Under the pieces are notes generated by a model. It was not told the DNA's origin. It did not search any database and worked only from the letters and a program-made list of their open reading frames with translations. A DNA stretch of 64,000 nt from contig JAAKBF010000088.1 of the NCBI GenBank assembly GCA_012656075.1, positions 310,001-374,000 of the forward strand, written 5' to 3'. The stretch is from Phytophthora hibernalis. Taxonomy: Eukaryota; Oomycota; Peronosporomycetes; Peronosporales; Peronosporaceae. Below, piece after piece: positions 44,341 through 56,218 of the stretch (position 1 is its first letter; the number at the start of each line of letters is the position of its first letter). Both the position numbers and the translations under genes were made by a program.

Positions 44341-45244
44341 GTTTATTTTCTATTGCATAAAAACGAGTGTTTATACGTTTTCCATTCATCTTTTTCAGGC
44401 TGAGCACATTTTAAAGAAGAAAATCGCTGCAATTAGTGTTGCTGCTGCGGGACCCACAACCAGCAGGTTGACTGTCTCAACTTGGAGATTATTCACTGCA
44501 CCTCGCGTGTGGTATTAAAGTATGAGCGCTGCGCAGCTGTGATGGCGCACGTCGGACTCGTTCGTATCATTGCTGACCGATGGTGCGCTATTGAAGACCC
44601 GTACGAGATCTCGCGCGTGCATCTATCCATGTTAAACCAAGTTAAGTGTACCGAATAAAACTGTTGACGGTCCATGTTTAGGTGGTGCCCAAGCTAGACA
44701 CAGAGCCAATAATGTCTTCGTACCGAGGACAATAAAGCCGGCCGCCAAAAATCCGGTGTTTGGCCCGGTCATAACCCAAACGACGGTTTAAAAGAATCGT
44801 AAAAGCCGGATAAAAATATTTTGTTAAATGTATTGTGTTTATCGTTTTTGTGGCATCTAGCGACACATATCCCTCGTTGTCGTGGCAAGTTATCACTAAC
44901 ATCGGCAGACAAAAGCATAGACTGACGCCAGCAAGTTCAAGCACAACAGCAAGATCGAAATGTCCAAAAGCAGATCCGAGTAGAGGGTTCCAGGGCCACG
45001 TGGCGACGCAGCATCCCTAGCGCCGGAGTGCGTACCAGAAGGACACTCTAAGACTGAGAAAGCAACATGCTTCCCAACAACACTTGAGACGTTTAAGGCG
45101 TATTTGTTTTGTTTTGCCGTCTAGTTAAGTTAAGTCACGACTCAACCCTGATTGGCTACACGGACTTTAGCAGACGGCTTTTCTTTTACTACGTCACTGA
45201 CGTAGTTACTGTCTGGTGAAGTGTCGCTTCTAAAGATCCCTCGC
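44341..45244. other. Intergenic DNA before Harbinger element 1
   Basis: No gene is supported. The left end of the Harbinger element probably lies here, but I could not match a terminal inverted repeat with certainty. Confidence 0.3.
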
Positions 45245-46313
45245 ATGAGCCTGACCGAGAAAGCTGCAGCGGTTAGCATGTGTAGTTCTGCCGTTGCGGC
45301 GGCTGGCGCTGGCGCTCTCGCAATTGAGAAGAAGGTTAAGAGCTAGATTCTTACCGTGAATCGCTTGGACTTCGAAGGATTTTGAATTCGTTGGCTGGCG
45401 ACGAGTGGTTCCGGGAAAATGTGCGATGTAGCAGGAAGACCTTGGATAGTCGATGCTTCCACGTTCACACAGCTATACCAAGCGTGTCGCTGCCGTGCTG
45501 TATTTTTCGCGTCGGCTGGAAGCTATCAGGCTACTGTATCCGCAAGGGGAATTAATGAGTCCGTCCTCTTCGAAGCGGTGGACGAACTGACGGACTTTCT
45601 GGTACAATTGCTACCTGAAGTAGTCATATTGCCTGATAGTCTTGAAGAATGGAGACAGGTTGAAGCTGAATTCAAGCGAAAGCGGGGATTCCTGGAGTCA
45701 CGGGGGCTGTGGATGGAGCTATTATCGCTATTCAGCGAACTGATGCCTTCGAAGGGATATACTGTTGGAGATGTTATACAGCTATTAACGAGAAGCCATT
45801 GTCAACTCCAACTTGAAATTTATGGCGATTGATATTTTCCCTGGATCATAGTCTGATAAAACGATGTGGACGTACACGCCTTCAAGCACGCTGTATTGCT
45901 CGCAGTTGCCGATTGAAACGCATCTCCTGGGCAATTCTGGCTATACACTACTCTCATGGCTTATTACGCCATACCTCGAGCGTGAAGAAGGCGGTCAACT
46001 ATCACCACAGCAAAAGAGCTATAACTTTAAGCACTCCAGCACACGCATGGATGTTGAGCGAGCTTTCGGAAAGTTGAAGGGGAGATTTAGACGGCTACTG
46101 ACGGTAATGTGTGAGAAGACAGTGTTCAATATTTTCGCGGCAACTGTTGTAATTCACAACATGGTTGAAACACTATCTGATGATACCGCTATTGTGCTGT
46201 TTCGAGAGCCGAAGGAGACTGTCATCGCTGATCCGGAACCATGCTGCCCGCAGCAGCTACGAGCCATAGCCAAGGTCAAGCGAAACACAATAATGTCACT
46301 CGTCGCTGGCTAA
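45245..46313 (+). pseudogene. PIF/Harbinger transposase 1, broken, catalytic Asp replaced
   Basis: Starts MSLTEKAAAVSMCSSA and breaks after 33 codons; resumes at 45419 (LPDSLEEWRQVEAEFKRKRG). The first catalytic block appears in a third frame at about 45710 as VDGAIIAI; the next is LLGNSGYTLLSWLITPY, where the family normally has GDSGY, so the second catalytic Asp is Asn (codon 45933-45935). The third block, RMDVERAFGKLKGRFR, keeps its Glu. C-terminus HNMVE is typical. Several frame breaks and the Asp-to-Asn change make it inactive. Its 3' end is 14 bp from the convergent ORF1. Confidence 0.8.
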
Positions 46314-46327
46314 TTTGTTGCCAAGGT

Positions 46328-47455
46328 TCATGAATGAAGGTTAGAAGTAGATGGTAATATGTGGATGTAAATCAGTATATGTGAAAAGGTAAAATGTAAG
46401 GGTAGGAGGATGTTTGGTTTAAGAAGATGTTTGTTAGGATTTAGGGTACGTAGCAGGACACCTGTTCGCAGTTGTTGCTGCTGCAGAAGCTGGGTTATGA
46501 TCTCGGACTGGTGTTGTTGCTGTTGCATCAACCACTGCAGCAATATTGGGCTCTGTACTTTGCTGCCGCATTGATTTCCCTGTGCGATAGCCGACGCGAC
46601 TTTCGCAATACTCTCGGACAATTGACGCATGCCTTCTGCAACTCGCCTTCCCTCGTATTTTAGGGGGTTCCTTGCCGTTGATTTTGAGCTGGTTCGGGTT
46701 GGTTTTGAGGCGGTGGAGGGGTTTGCTGTGCAGCTTCCTGGGAATCCGCTGTCGAATGATCAACTGGCCCATAATATTGAGCTAGCGGTGCGGCATCCGT
46801 GGTGTCATCGGGCGTGGTGGGGTTGAACTGGGTTGCCTGCGCGACTGATCTGATCGTTGTCTAGATGAAGGGCGAGGACCACATGCCTCCCCAGATATAT
46901 TTCGTTAGCGTGCGTGAGGAATGGTGGCTCTACTGGAGACGGCTCGTTTCCAGTAGCACGGCGATCATTGTTGTACGCATGCCACAGCCGTCCTAAGTGC
47001 TTCAGCTCTTGCATATGAATAGCAAATTTGTTAGTATATGTTCGCCAACGTGGTTACTTTAGCAAAGGTATCTTATTGTGACACGGCTCAACGTCAATGT
47101 CGACGCAAATCTGCCTTCCCACCGCTGCTGCCAATATCGCCCAATTCTCCTTGGTATCTTGGTTTGAGCGGCCGTTGGCGAAGCGGTCGCCGAGGCCATA
47201 ATAGCGCGTCCGAAGAAGGACTTCAGTATCTGAATCAGACCATACATGCGGCGGTTTTTCTCTGTTCTTTGGGGGCCTGCCGCGCTTGGTCCGCTTCTGA
47301 GTGTTTGGTTCGCCAGCGGCTTCAGTCAGGGCTTGACTGGGTGCTTCTTGTGGGGTCATCATCGCCTGCTCACGCTGGCCGGTGGCGTCTCCTGGAAGCA
47401 CAGGGTACATCTCTGAAGATACACCGCAGTCGGCCTCTCCGTTCTCGCTTACCAT
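46328..47455 (-). pseudogene. Harbinger element 1 ORF1 (Myb/SANT-like DNA-binding protein), broken
   Basis: The N-terminal frame (47455-47054) has a basic RGRPPKNREK patch, resembling an AT-hook, followed by VWSDSDTEVLLRTRYYGLG and ENWAILAAAVG, a Myb/SANT-like helix pattern. Another frame (47014-46805) continues with LKHLGRLWHAYNNDRRATGN and EPPFLTHANEIYLG. The C-terminus (46630-46328) is Gln-rich and helical. Harbinger ORF1 proteins guide the transposase to DNA. Order and convergence with the transposase support the pairing. Confidence 0.65.
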
Positions 47456-49400
47456 ATTGGGTACTGCCTATCGAATGGTGGAGACATGTAATTGGCTGCC
47501 CAAGCGACTCAAAACAAAGACCACCACCTTTAATCAAATGGTTTCTCTTTAACTTCACCACACGGAAGAGCACAACAAATACGCCTTTAGTGTAACACGA
47601 AAGGCTCGTGCAGGTTTCGTGCAGGCTTCGGGCAGATGCATCAGGTGGCTGATGTTTTTGCACATAAATGAAGTTTATTACATAAATATTCCCGAACAAA
47701 ACACTTTTATTTCACAACTGACCATGCTTGAACCGCTTCCGTACGGGTCTAGCGGACCTCTCGCTGAAGGAGACATCCCAAGCTAATATGTACGAGTATC
47801 TTAGACGCATAACCGATAGATAAATCGCGACATATCAGCCTGGAAGCTCGTGTTCCTAGACGCCGGCTTAAAGAAATTGAAAACGACGAAAAAGGCTTTC
47901 ATCCGGCTAAACCGGCACGCGCTGGATTTTAGGCTGCCTATAATAAGGGTTTGACGACCCAAGATGCCTCACTATTACCGCACTATCGCTGTGGACAGGG
48001 TTTGATTTATAGCCAGAAAAAAATCATCATTCTCTCACAGCCTTCCATGGCGATATGCGAAGCACGAGCCAAGAGCGAGACACAGAAGACTCCTAGGTCC
48101 TACGCGGCATGGACACTCGATGATTTGGAAGCGGCCGTGGATGTTGTACACCAGGCAAGTGACACGAGACTGCGTGCGACTTTCTCCTGGAGTCGCCCAG
48201 TGAATGCTAACCTGCAATAATCCTGATATTTCATTGGCCAATAAAAGTTTATCGGTGCTGGCTATGCGCCTTGCGCAAGTGCGACATGGAATTCGGCTGT
48301 GTTCCGCGGAGCGGATACGGTCAGGCTTTTAAGATGGGCTCTTAAGATATGGAGGACTGCGGTCAGGGCCTGAAACCCTGAACGACGCAGCTCTATTTCC
48401 AGATCACCCCGTCCTCAAGCGGGTTAACCCAATCTGGAGTTGAAAACGCCCATGGAAACGTATTGTATGTGGTGTCCCGTCTCGCCTGAAGTCTGAATGC
48501 ACACATATCCGTGTACCCGAAATTCGCCGAGTCCATAAATACCGAGTGAAGCAAAACCCAAGAAAAGAATACCGTGTGAAGCATCTACAGTGAGTGTACC
48601 CTTGGTGGTAAGACCTTGGACGCACATTAGTTCCTGGACGTAGATCGTCCTTGAACGCAGATACCTGGGTGCGCAAATTGTTATGGTCGCCCAAGGTCAT
48701 CCTGCTCTGTGAGGCCGTACACATCGGTTTTCAAGTAATATACAGGTTCAGGAATGCTGAGCGTAGGTGAATTACATCTGCGTTCAGGATATCAAGAGTC
48801 CATCGAGCACAAAGACACGGCCCCTTGAAGATGGCAAAATCAACCCACAAAGTGTCAACGTCAACAACCAGTACAATTAAATCATGTCAAATCAGGAGAT
48901 CGCAATGAAGGAACACAGAAGAACCTGAAAGAACATCGAAGAACAAAGACAACAAGATAAAGAGCTAGAGATAGGCAAGCAAAGATAACAATCAAAGTTC
49001 GTTTACCCCCCACTACACAAGTTGCTCAAATAAGGGCTTCCGACAAGCAGGAAACGGGTCCGCCGTTCAGTTAAGGACGGTTCGGTGCGGGGCTCCCTAA
49101 TAGATTCAAGTCCAGTTGTGAGGGGATCATTCACGTAGGTTTTTGACGTGATCCTTGCTTTCCATTTTCTAGTTGATCTCGCTGTGTGTACAGTAAGGGC
49201 GGTGTTTAATTTCATATTGACAAGCCCTTCTTGGATTCACGTGTGAAAAGGCTTCAGGGTTAACCAGTACCCTGAACGCATCCCTAGTTGACTGGCGTTC
49301 AGACCCACCGCTCAAGGGTCTATAAGAATAAGTAGCGGCTGTTTTTGTATATAACTCTGTATTTGTATTGGTTATCTGAAAGTGGTGTTTCTTCTGGGTC
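47456..49400. other. Intergenic DNA, no gene supported
   Basis: Frames at 47951-48220, 48404-48724 and 49003-49215 have no recognisable motif. The words CAGG and CCTGAACGC recur at 48355-48390, 48775, 49250-49320 (for example GGCCTGAAACCCTGAACG), hinting at degraded LTR or tandem repeats, but I cannot bound an element. Confidence 0.3.
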
Positions 49401-50039
49401 CTCAGATTCGGATTTAGACATTGGAGAAGTGCTTCAGGAAGCGAACGTTACGCCCGACACTTTCAAGGCCTATTTGAATTGGACAACTCATTTGGTGGCA
49501 AATCCAAGCTCCTCTAATTAATTGACGCCGATAGGGATTACACAAGGTGTCATGCCACCCTGAATCGAGGTTTCAACAACGCTGCATTTGGACTACATTA
49601 CAATAGAAAATGCTTCAGTGTTGATGGATCTGCTAGCGTTGATCACGAAAGGGCTTCGTTCTCTGTCTCTTACGTCTCGCGATGATAACGTTATTCAAGT
49701 GGACCTGACGGTGTTGTCCACCGCATGTCCGGACCTGCAAAAACTATATCTCTACAAATCTACGAAAACGGTATCTGCACATTGCAGCGTTGTCCCATCA
49801 AGATTGTGGATAATGAAGGTAGCAATCCTGTGACAGCTTTAGCAGCGTGTTTGAACAACTCTAGTCTTCGAATGGCTCGAGAGCTGCTGGAACTCGAGGT
49901 GATGGCACCAAGAACCCGAGAATTTGATGAGGTGGAAGTGAGGGAGCTCACAGTTCGCGATGGAGAGTTCATACCTGTTACGAAGGAGAAATTCCCAACC
50001 CGGAAAAAACTCGCTCTGATCAGTACCGTGTCGAGTTAA
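49401..50039 (+). pseudogene. Leucine-rich-repeat gene fragment
   Basis: The frame from 49588 reads TTLHLDYITIENASVLMDLL-like sequence, then ITKGLRSLSL and STACPDLQKLYLYK, with L-x-x-L-x-L spacing of leucine-rich repeats. A break at about 49755 moves the reading to 49725-50039, which ends FDEVEVRELTVRDGEFIP. Nothing upstream completes a gene. It is probably a relic of an oomycete leucine-rich protein of unknown role. Confidence 0.4.
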
Positions 50040-50200
50040 ACTGGAAAGCTGAGGAACATTCACCAGCTCGATGCATACATTCTGAGTGTAATTTTTGTTT
50101 TCGACGCAACTCCTTCTCGACGTTCGGTGCAAATGAGGAACGCGAAATGTGATATGTTGTACTAGCGTTTTCAAATTATGATACCAGTAACGTTGACCTC
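50040..50200. other. Short spacer
   Basis: No feature is seen. Confidence 0.3.
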
Positions 50201-50699
50201 GTACTTAACTCAACATATTTGGTCACATCTCTGTTTCACTAGTTTAATAGCTCGCTAATACCAACAAAGTACCTACCAACGACATATACCTGTTCACTAT
50301 ACCTGCAGGACCTTGCTCATGAATTTTAAAGCGAAAGCGCAAACGGCGATCGATTTACTTGCCTTCGTCTGTCGTATGACCAGGGAGATATGACGATCAT
50401 ATCGTATGCACCGGTAATATACCTATTGTTTCATTGGCTAAACGCTTGTTACTTAGTGACGCTTGTAACAGGGGGAATACGGTACATGTAATAGCGGAAC
50501 ATTTGATACATGTATCTCCCTGGTCATACGGCAGACGAAGGCAAGTAAATCGATCGCCGTTTGCGCTTCCGCTACAAAATTTCATGAGCAAGGTCCTGCA
50601 GGTATGATGAACAGGTATACGTCGACGGTAGGTACTTTATTAATATTAGCGAGCTATTAACAGTAAACTAGAAATGACCAAATACGTTAAGTTAAGTAC
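50201..50699. mobile_element. Foldback element with ~190-bp inverted arms
   Basis: The left arm 50201-50398 begins GTACTTAACT and runs through GCGCAAACGGCGATCGATTT; the right arm 50508-50699 is its reverse complement with about 10 percent change. The centre 50400-50507 contains the MITE-end word TAACAGGGGGAATACGGTA. Copies of one arm plus the centre are at 35890-36238, and of the centre alone at 51325-51398, so this is one dispersed family in different arrangements. Confidence 0.75.
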
Positions 50700-51324
50700 T
50701 AGCCCTACCCCGCGTTCGACAAACTTACAGGTATTGACAATGGATTAGCAGCTTGTCGCTGCGTTTGTGACGAATTTGAAGATTGGATGTATCGTGAAAA
50801 ACTGCGCGATCTTACGTATGAAGGAACAAGGAAAGTATATGGCCAAGAGAAGTTAGTCGAGGAAGTGGGCCTAGAGGTGTTCGACACCTACGCCTTGGAC
50901 TTTGATTCGCACGACGGATCATGTGATTCAGCTGATTTGCTTACTATTCGGCCCGAATGTCCGATGTGAAATCGGCATTCGGGTGCCGATAAGAATAAAT
51001 CTGCCGCATGTCACACACGACAATGGCTGCAACCACTGTTTTATTAACATGGCGAAACTTACAATATCAACAAAGCAAACTAAGATATTTCTGCATACGC
51101 ATCGTTCAAAGAGACTACCCTTCTAACCTCGGTGACCCTCTAACAAATGCAACGACGTCAACGCTTTTTCAGACTGCACAATGATTACAAGGTCAACCAA
51201 AGATTTATGTACATATTTAAATGACCCCATGCGGATATAGCTCCGATTTAACCCTTTGAAAAATCCTCGATGAGGACTGCTTTAGCGCCTAATTCCACAG
51301 GACAAAGCAATCGGTTTTCACAAT
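50700..51324. other. Spacer with an unassigned open frame
   Basis: A plus frame 50706-50969 (ending DLLTIRPECPM) is acidic and open from the repeat edge, but it has no recognised motif; it may be the 3' end of a lost gene. Confidence 0.3.
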
Positions 51325-51398
51325 AACAGGGGGATACGGTATACCTATTGTTTCGTTGGCTAAAAGTGAGTGACGCTTGTAACAGGGGTAAACGGTAC
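51325..51398. repeat. Fragment of the foldback/MITE family
   Basis: TAACAGGGGGATACGGTATA, CCTATTGTTTCGTTGGCTAA and GTGACGCTTGTAACAGGGG match the centre of the 50201-50699 element and the left part of 35890-36238. Confidence 0.65.
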
Positions 51399-52714
51399 AT
51401 GTAGCTTGAGTATAGAAGATGTCCATTCGAATGAAAATTGGTTTTTTAGTCAAATCCAATACCGGTAACTTGGTTACGTCTCAAGCTTATGGAAGCGTGC
51501 TTTAAAAAATGATTTCGAATAATTCCGAACGTTCATAACGTTCTTTTTAGTTTCTTTTACGGTAGTTCGCTGCTTACTTGAGACCAAACCGACTCTTATT
51601 TCCAGTTTGAAACTAGGAGAGGGTCGCAAGCGCGTCTCACTAGGACCATTTGACGGTAAATACATGTACGACGATTCTAAACCTAGCGTCAAGAGAATCT
51701 GATGTAAGAACTGTAGCCAGACTATATTTGGGCCGTGGCGCAAGAGCAGAATATATTTCTAACTACAAGAAAAAAACAATAATGGTCCCACTTGCCACTC
51801 GAAAGTGACTTTGAGTTTTCCCTGATGATCACAGCTCGGGTGTATTCTTGATTTACCAGTAAGGTTTAAATTCATCTGACAATTCTGATACTGATGTTCA
51901 ACATCTGATAATTGCGTCTGATTAAGAATGCCAGGTAATCGTCAGTGTTGGTCTTGTCCAGGTTTTTGAACCGATCACACATACTGGCACAGGTTTTGGG
52001 GCTTCCGGGAAGAAACCGGTTGTTCCCACAACGCCACATACCGGTACCGCACTATTGTGACCGAGGGACTACCAGCAATGACTCGGTTGTCGAAGAAGAT
52101 GGCAGTCCCGACACGTACACGGAGACGATATTTGGTTTAGATGCATGTGCGAGGCAAACGTGCAGCAAAGGATCGCAGTTAGACACTTCGAACCCAGAAT
52201 AAAAAACGTGTAGACACTGAGGGTGCTTAGCCTGCAATATATTGTGTTCCCATCTTAGAGCATTTTCAACGGTAGGGAAAATACGCAGAAATGACAAGAA
52301 TTTCGCAATTACAAAAATATGATCTCCAACGGTGTACAGAGTTCCCGGCAAAGAGAGAAAGGTGGGACCAATAAATTCTTCCAGGTTAAAAGATTTGCAA
52401 ACGGATTTGTATCGCGTAGAGCGAGACGTTGGGACAAATGTACTAATTTTGCAAGGTGAATAACTGATTCCGGTTCTCCCTTTGCCGGAAACTCTGTAGT
52501 GATAAAGACAGAAAAGTAACGCTAAAGTGGCACTGCGAAATTGAATGTGCAATACGGAAAGCTCAAAGCAAATAGCAGCCAGCTATTTAATTCGTCTAAC
52601 GACAAATTGCAAAGGCAAACCCGCCCACACCCGCGACCCCTCGCCGCGCCTGTTACCACACCTTCCGTCGAGCTTCCCCAGGCGAGCCTCTGCGAGATCG
52701 TAGCCGCCTGAACG
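51399..52714. other. Intergenic DNA before Harbinger element 2
   Basis: A 166-residue minus frame at 52052-52552 and an 85-residue plus frame at 51945-52202 overlap; neither shows a motif I recognise. 52600-52680 is C-rich and may be part of the element's upstream region. Confidence 0.3.
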
Positions 52715-53846
52715 ATGCCGAATGCGTCTGCGTGGACGAAGGAGGAGGACGAGTACTTGTGCAACGCCTACATAAGCACATCGGAGGACGGTGCCACTGG
52801 CACCGATCAGTCGTCCACACTCTTTTGGGGACGTGTCCACGCGACTTACCTCCTTCTTGCTGGAGCAGACTCTACGCTTCGGAACCAGGGGTCATGGCAA
52901 AGTCGCTGGGCTGGTCTAATCCGCCCCGACGTCGCTCTATTTGCCTCCACATTGGCATCGGTAAGAAAGTAACGTGTTATTTATCGTTAGGTACTGACCT
53001 CGAGTGAACTATGACACGATTTTTACTGCTGATTTGACATGCAGGCTCGATCAGAGTACCACAGCGGATGGACCGAAGATGATTACATAGCGGAGGCTCA
53101 CAACCGGTTCACAGCCGAACGAGAACAGTTAAATGAAAATGCTGTAAAAGATTTTGAGAAAGGCAACTCCAAGTCAAAGCGGAACCACGTGTTAGACCTG
53201 AAACATTTAGTTGGATCACTGCTTCGAGATTCTGAAGGAAAGTAATCGGTTCATGCGGGATATACCGCAGCCGCGAAAGCGTCCACGCCTGTCGCTGAGC
53301 AGTCTGAACGGAGGTGAAGGTAAAATGAAGCTGGTAGATTTATCATGGGCATTATTATTTATATTATATTTATGTAAACTTTGCGATGATTTAGGAAGTG
53401 ACAACGAAATAGCAGAAGACGAGGAAGCATCGAGCCGCATTCAACTCGACAATAACGACGGAGAAGATGCCAACGATGAGTTATTTGAAGCTGATAAGAT
53501 GCTGCGGTCTTCTGTACCAAGGCAAGCCTCAACACCTTCGCGTCCAAACTCAGCTGGCAAAAAATCTAAGCAGCTACAACTGGAAGGGCAAATGGACAAG
53601 GCCATGATGTGCTCACAGCGGGAGTTAGCAAAAGCGACAACCGCGCAGGTCGAAATCCTGCAACATCAACTTGAAGTTGCTCAGAAAAAGGTTGTCATTA
53701 TGGAGAGCCAGCAGAAAACGCAGAGTGATCAAGCGGCTTCGGCAGTCATGTGCACATCCACTGAAGGTCTGTCTGAGTTCGGAAAGAAGTACCTCTTGCT
53801 AAAACAAAAGCAACTTTTAGAGAAGCTGAAGAAACAAAGCGAGTAA
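52715..53846 (+). pseudogene. Harbinger element 2 ORF1 (NAM/Myb-like DNA-binding protein)
   Basis: The first exon reads NASAWTKEEDEYLCNAYIST then VGTDQS-like TGTDQSSTLFWGRVH, the trihelix/Myb pattern of plant NAM-like Harbinger ORF1 proteins. After an intron (about 52970-53041) comes ARSEYHSGWTEDDYIAEAH and, after a frame break near 53210, DHCFEILKESNRFM, then a nuclear-signal-like PRKRPRL, an acidic region and a long C-terminal coiled coil (QREL...KQKQLLEKLKKQ). Only one or two frame breaks are needed, so it could be recent. It converges on the transposase 142 bp away. Confidence 0.7.
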
Positions 53847-53988
53847 TTGATATTTTATTTGCTACACAGCTAAATATACCGGGATACATGATCAATTTAA
53901 GTCTGAAATGTGCTGAAGAGTCCATCACCTGACGGTACTTGATGTTGAACGAGTCAGGAGCCTCATCGTTTGGTTACAGTCGGTCGCA

Positions 53989-55195
53989 CTAAAATTGATG
54001 CCACATGTAGCCACGTTCTGAATAAGCGAAGATGGACTGTGGAGGTCTTCTTCCAGTTTGCTGATCGTGGTCTATGATCATGTTGTGCAAGATGATGCAG
54101 CACGTCATTGTGCTTTTTATTTTATCGAGTGACCAGGTCCTTGGCGGACGAGAGACCACAGCAAAACGAGCTTGCAGCACACCGAATGCGCGCTCTACGT
54201 CTTTACGAAGTGCCTCCTAAGCCTTTGCATATCGTTTTTGTTTAGTATTGATCGGAGCAGAAATTGTTTTGGCGAAGCACTTCCAATCCGGATAAATACC
54301 GTCAGCCAAATAGTAGAGAAAATTGTAGGTACGGCCATTAAACTCGTAGGAAAATTGAGAAGCGTGCTCGTCCAGATACTCTGATATTAGGGGAGACGCG
54401 TCGAGAATATTTAAATCGTTGTTGCTGTCTGGCATCCCAATAAAGGCATGCCAGATGTGCAATTGGACGGTAGCAACGGCTTCTAGCACCACCGTAGCGT
54501 CTTTCGACGCACCTTGGAAAGCACCACGCCAAGCCGTTGGACAGTTTTTCCATCTCCACTTCATACAGTCGATACTACCGATCGTACCAGGGAAACCTCG
54601 TGCAGCGTTGACTTCTAGAATTGAAGTAGATCCTCTTCAGTAGCGAGGCGAAGATGTAGATGTGCATAAAGATGAATAACAGTAGCAACAAATTTACCCA
54701 CTGACTCAACCACAGTACTTTCACCAATCGAAAAAATCATCAAGCGAATCAGCCGAGCAGCCATACGCTAGCATTCGGAGAGCGGCAGCAATTTTGACTA
54801 CAGGGTGAACGCCACGCTTCCCGTGCAATCTTTCCTCCACGTAAAGTAGATGTCGTAAGCACCTAAGTTGCGCACAAGAGGAAAAGGTTTTTACTCATGC
54901 GAAAGCGTCTTCGAAAATGCTACGCTGTGTATGTAGGCCGAGCACTTAAATACAACTTGTAGAATCGCTTGTATGCAGGAACGTGATCACGTTCCAAGTT
55001 GGCGCTCCTCCCGGGTCTCGAGCCACCGTGTTTCTTATATCGAGACCGCCGTCTGCGCAGGAACCGACTCGTTATTATCACGGATGATAGCACGCCTACG
55101 CATGTTAAGCTCATGGTGTTGTATTGGGCTTTAAAGGCGAGGACTTGATCCGACAGGTCGTAGTCTTTAAATAAAATCTCATTTTGCACTATCAA
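53989..55195 (-). pseudogene. Harbinger element 2 transposase (plant-type), nearly complete with a premature stop
   Basis: N-terminus: HFRRRFRMSKNLF-like pieces at about 54900, then VHPVVKIAAALRMLAYG, ESTVVESVGKF, and the catalytic blocks GSIDCMKWRWKNCP (first Asp, about 54580), YYLADGIYPDW (second Asp, about 54290) and KDVERAFGVLQARFAVV (third, Glu). CCIILHNMIIDHDQ closes the domain. This follows the plant Harbinger family closely. Four or five frame changes and a TAG at about 54217-54222 interrupt it, so this copy is inactive as read, though all three catalytic residues remain. Confidence 0.82.
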
Positions 55196-56218
55196 TACTG
55201 GAACACCGTTGGAGTTTTGCCGCTATTGCACGGTACGCTGCCTCGTTTATGCTGCCCTCAGGCTGCACTACAGCATTCATTTCGCACTATCACTTTTGCA
55301 ATTCGTCATAGAGTGACTAAATCCACAACAAAAGAGCCGGTGTGCTGACTTGGTGTTTGTATGTGGCCCTGAAAGATGAGTACAAGACCTTTTTCTACTA
55401 CAAATATGAGGAGGGGTGAAAGCAGCGCCTGTGGTTTAAAGATCCGTGTGCGCAGCACGCGGGCTTGAACCAAGGACCAAGCAGGGTCCCACCTAGCTCA
55501 GCTTAGGGTTGTGTCACCGTTCTCAGGGTTTTCAGGGGCGTGGCTACGGTGTAGATTTCGTGTTGGCGTCTCCAATTTTATGCTTTGAAGGCTCATGACA
55601 TCCGCTGCAAATCGTCATGATAGATTATGGCAATACCGGTATTCTCGGCCATTCGTCATACCGTTGGAGATGATCTTATGTTGTTCCATAATACATGGTT
55701 TATAAATCAACCGCTTTCTATATGCGAGTGAGACAACAACGTTAATGATGGCAGAAGCAAACATGACTTCACTAACGATCAATAGCGACTGAGGGACGTT
55801 GCTTTGATGTTCATAAGCTTGTTGTGGCCTCGGAACCCGCTGGGAACCCATTCATATTGATTAGAAATCAATACATGTACCGGTACAGTGTACAATAATG
55901 CCATCATGAACTTAGCTTCCTACACGTTGTGACATAGGTTACTTACTACCTCAACACATACTGTCACTACCGACAAACTCTACATACACCTATTGACGCA
56001 AGTTATCTGCTTTTGACAAAACGTTTCAGGCGCATACACCTTTGACGTTTCCCAATACCGAGCAGCAAGTACAGCAGCATAAATTTGTTTTATTGAAAGG
56101 CACGAACATTACTCGTTGCCAATGCTCAAGCGAGAAAAAGTCACTGCATACTGCAACAGAAGGAGAGAAGCATTAGCTACCGGTAGAGTACAAGTAGACT
56201 CCTGGCTTGCATGACTCT
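55196..56218. other. Intergenic DNA downstream of the lysine-pathway gene
   Basis: No gene is supported. At about 55447-55520, read on the minus strand, a box-B-like word (GGTTCAAGCCC) and an A-box-like word occur about 34 nt apart, a weak SINE-like hint. The end of the lysine-pathway gene's transcript should lie here. Confidence 0.3.

Noticed and set aside
52052..52552. 166-residue minus-strand frame near Harbinger element 2
   Set aside because: No recognised motif; open frames occur on both strands and no splice or start context supports it.
55447..55520. Second tRNA-like or SINE signal
   Set aside because: Box A and box B are too close and no stems form; not strong enough to list.
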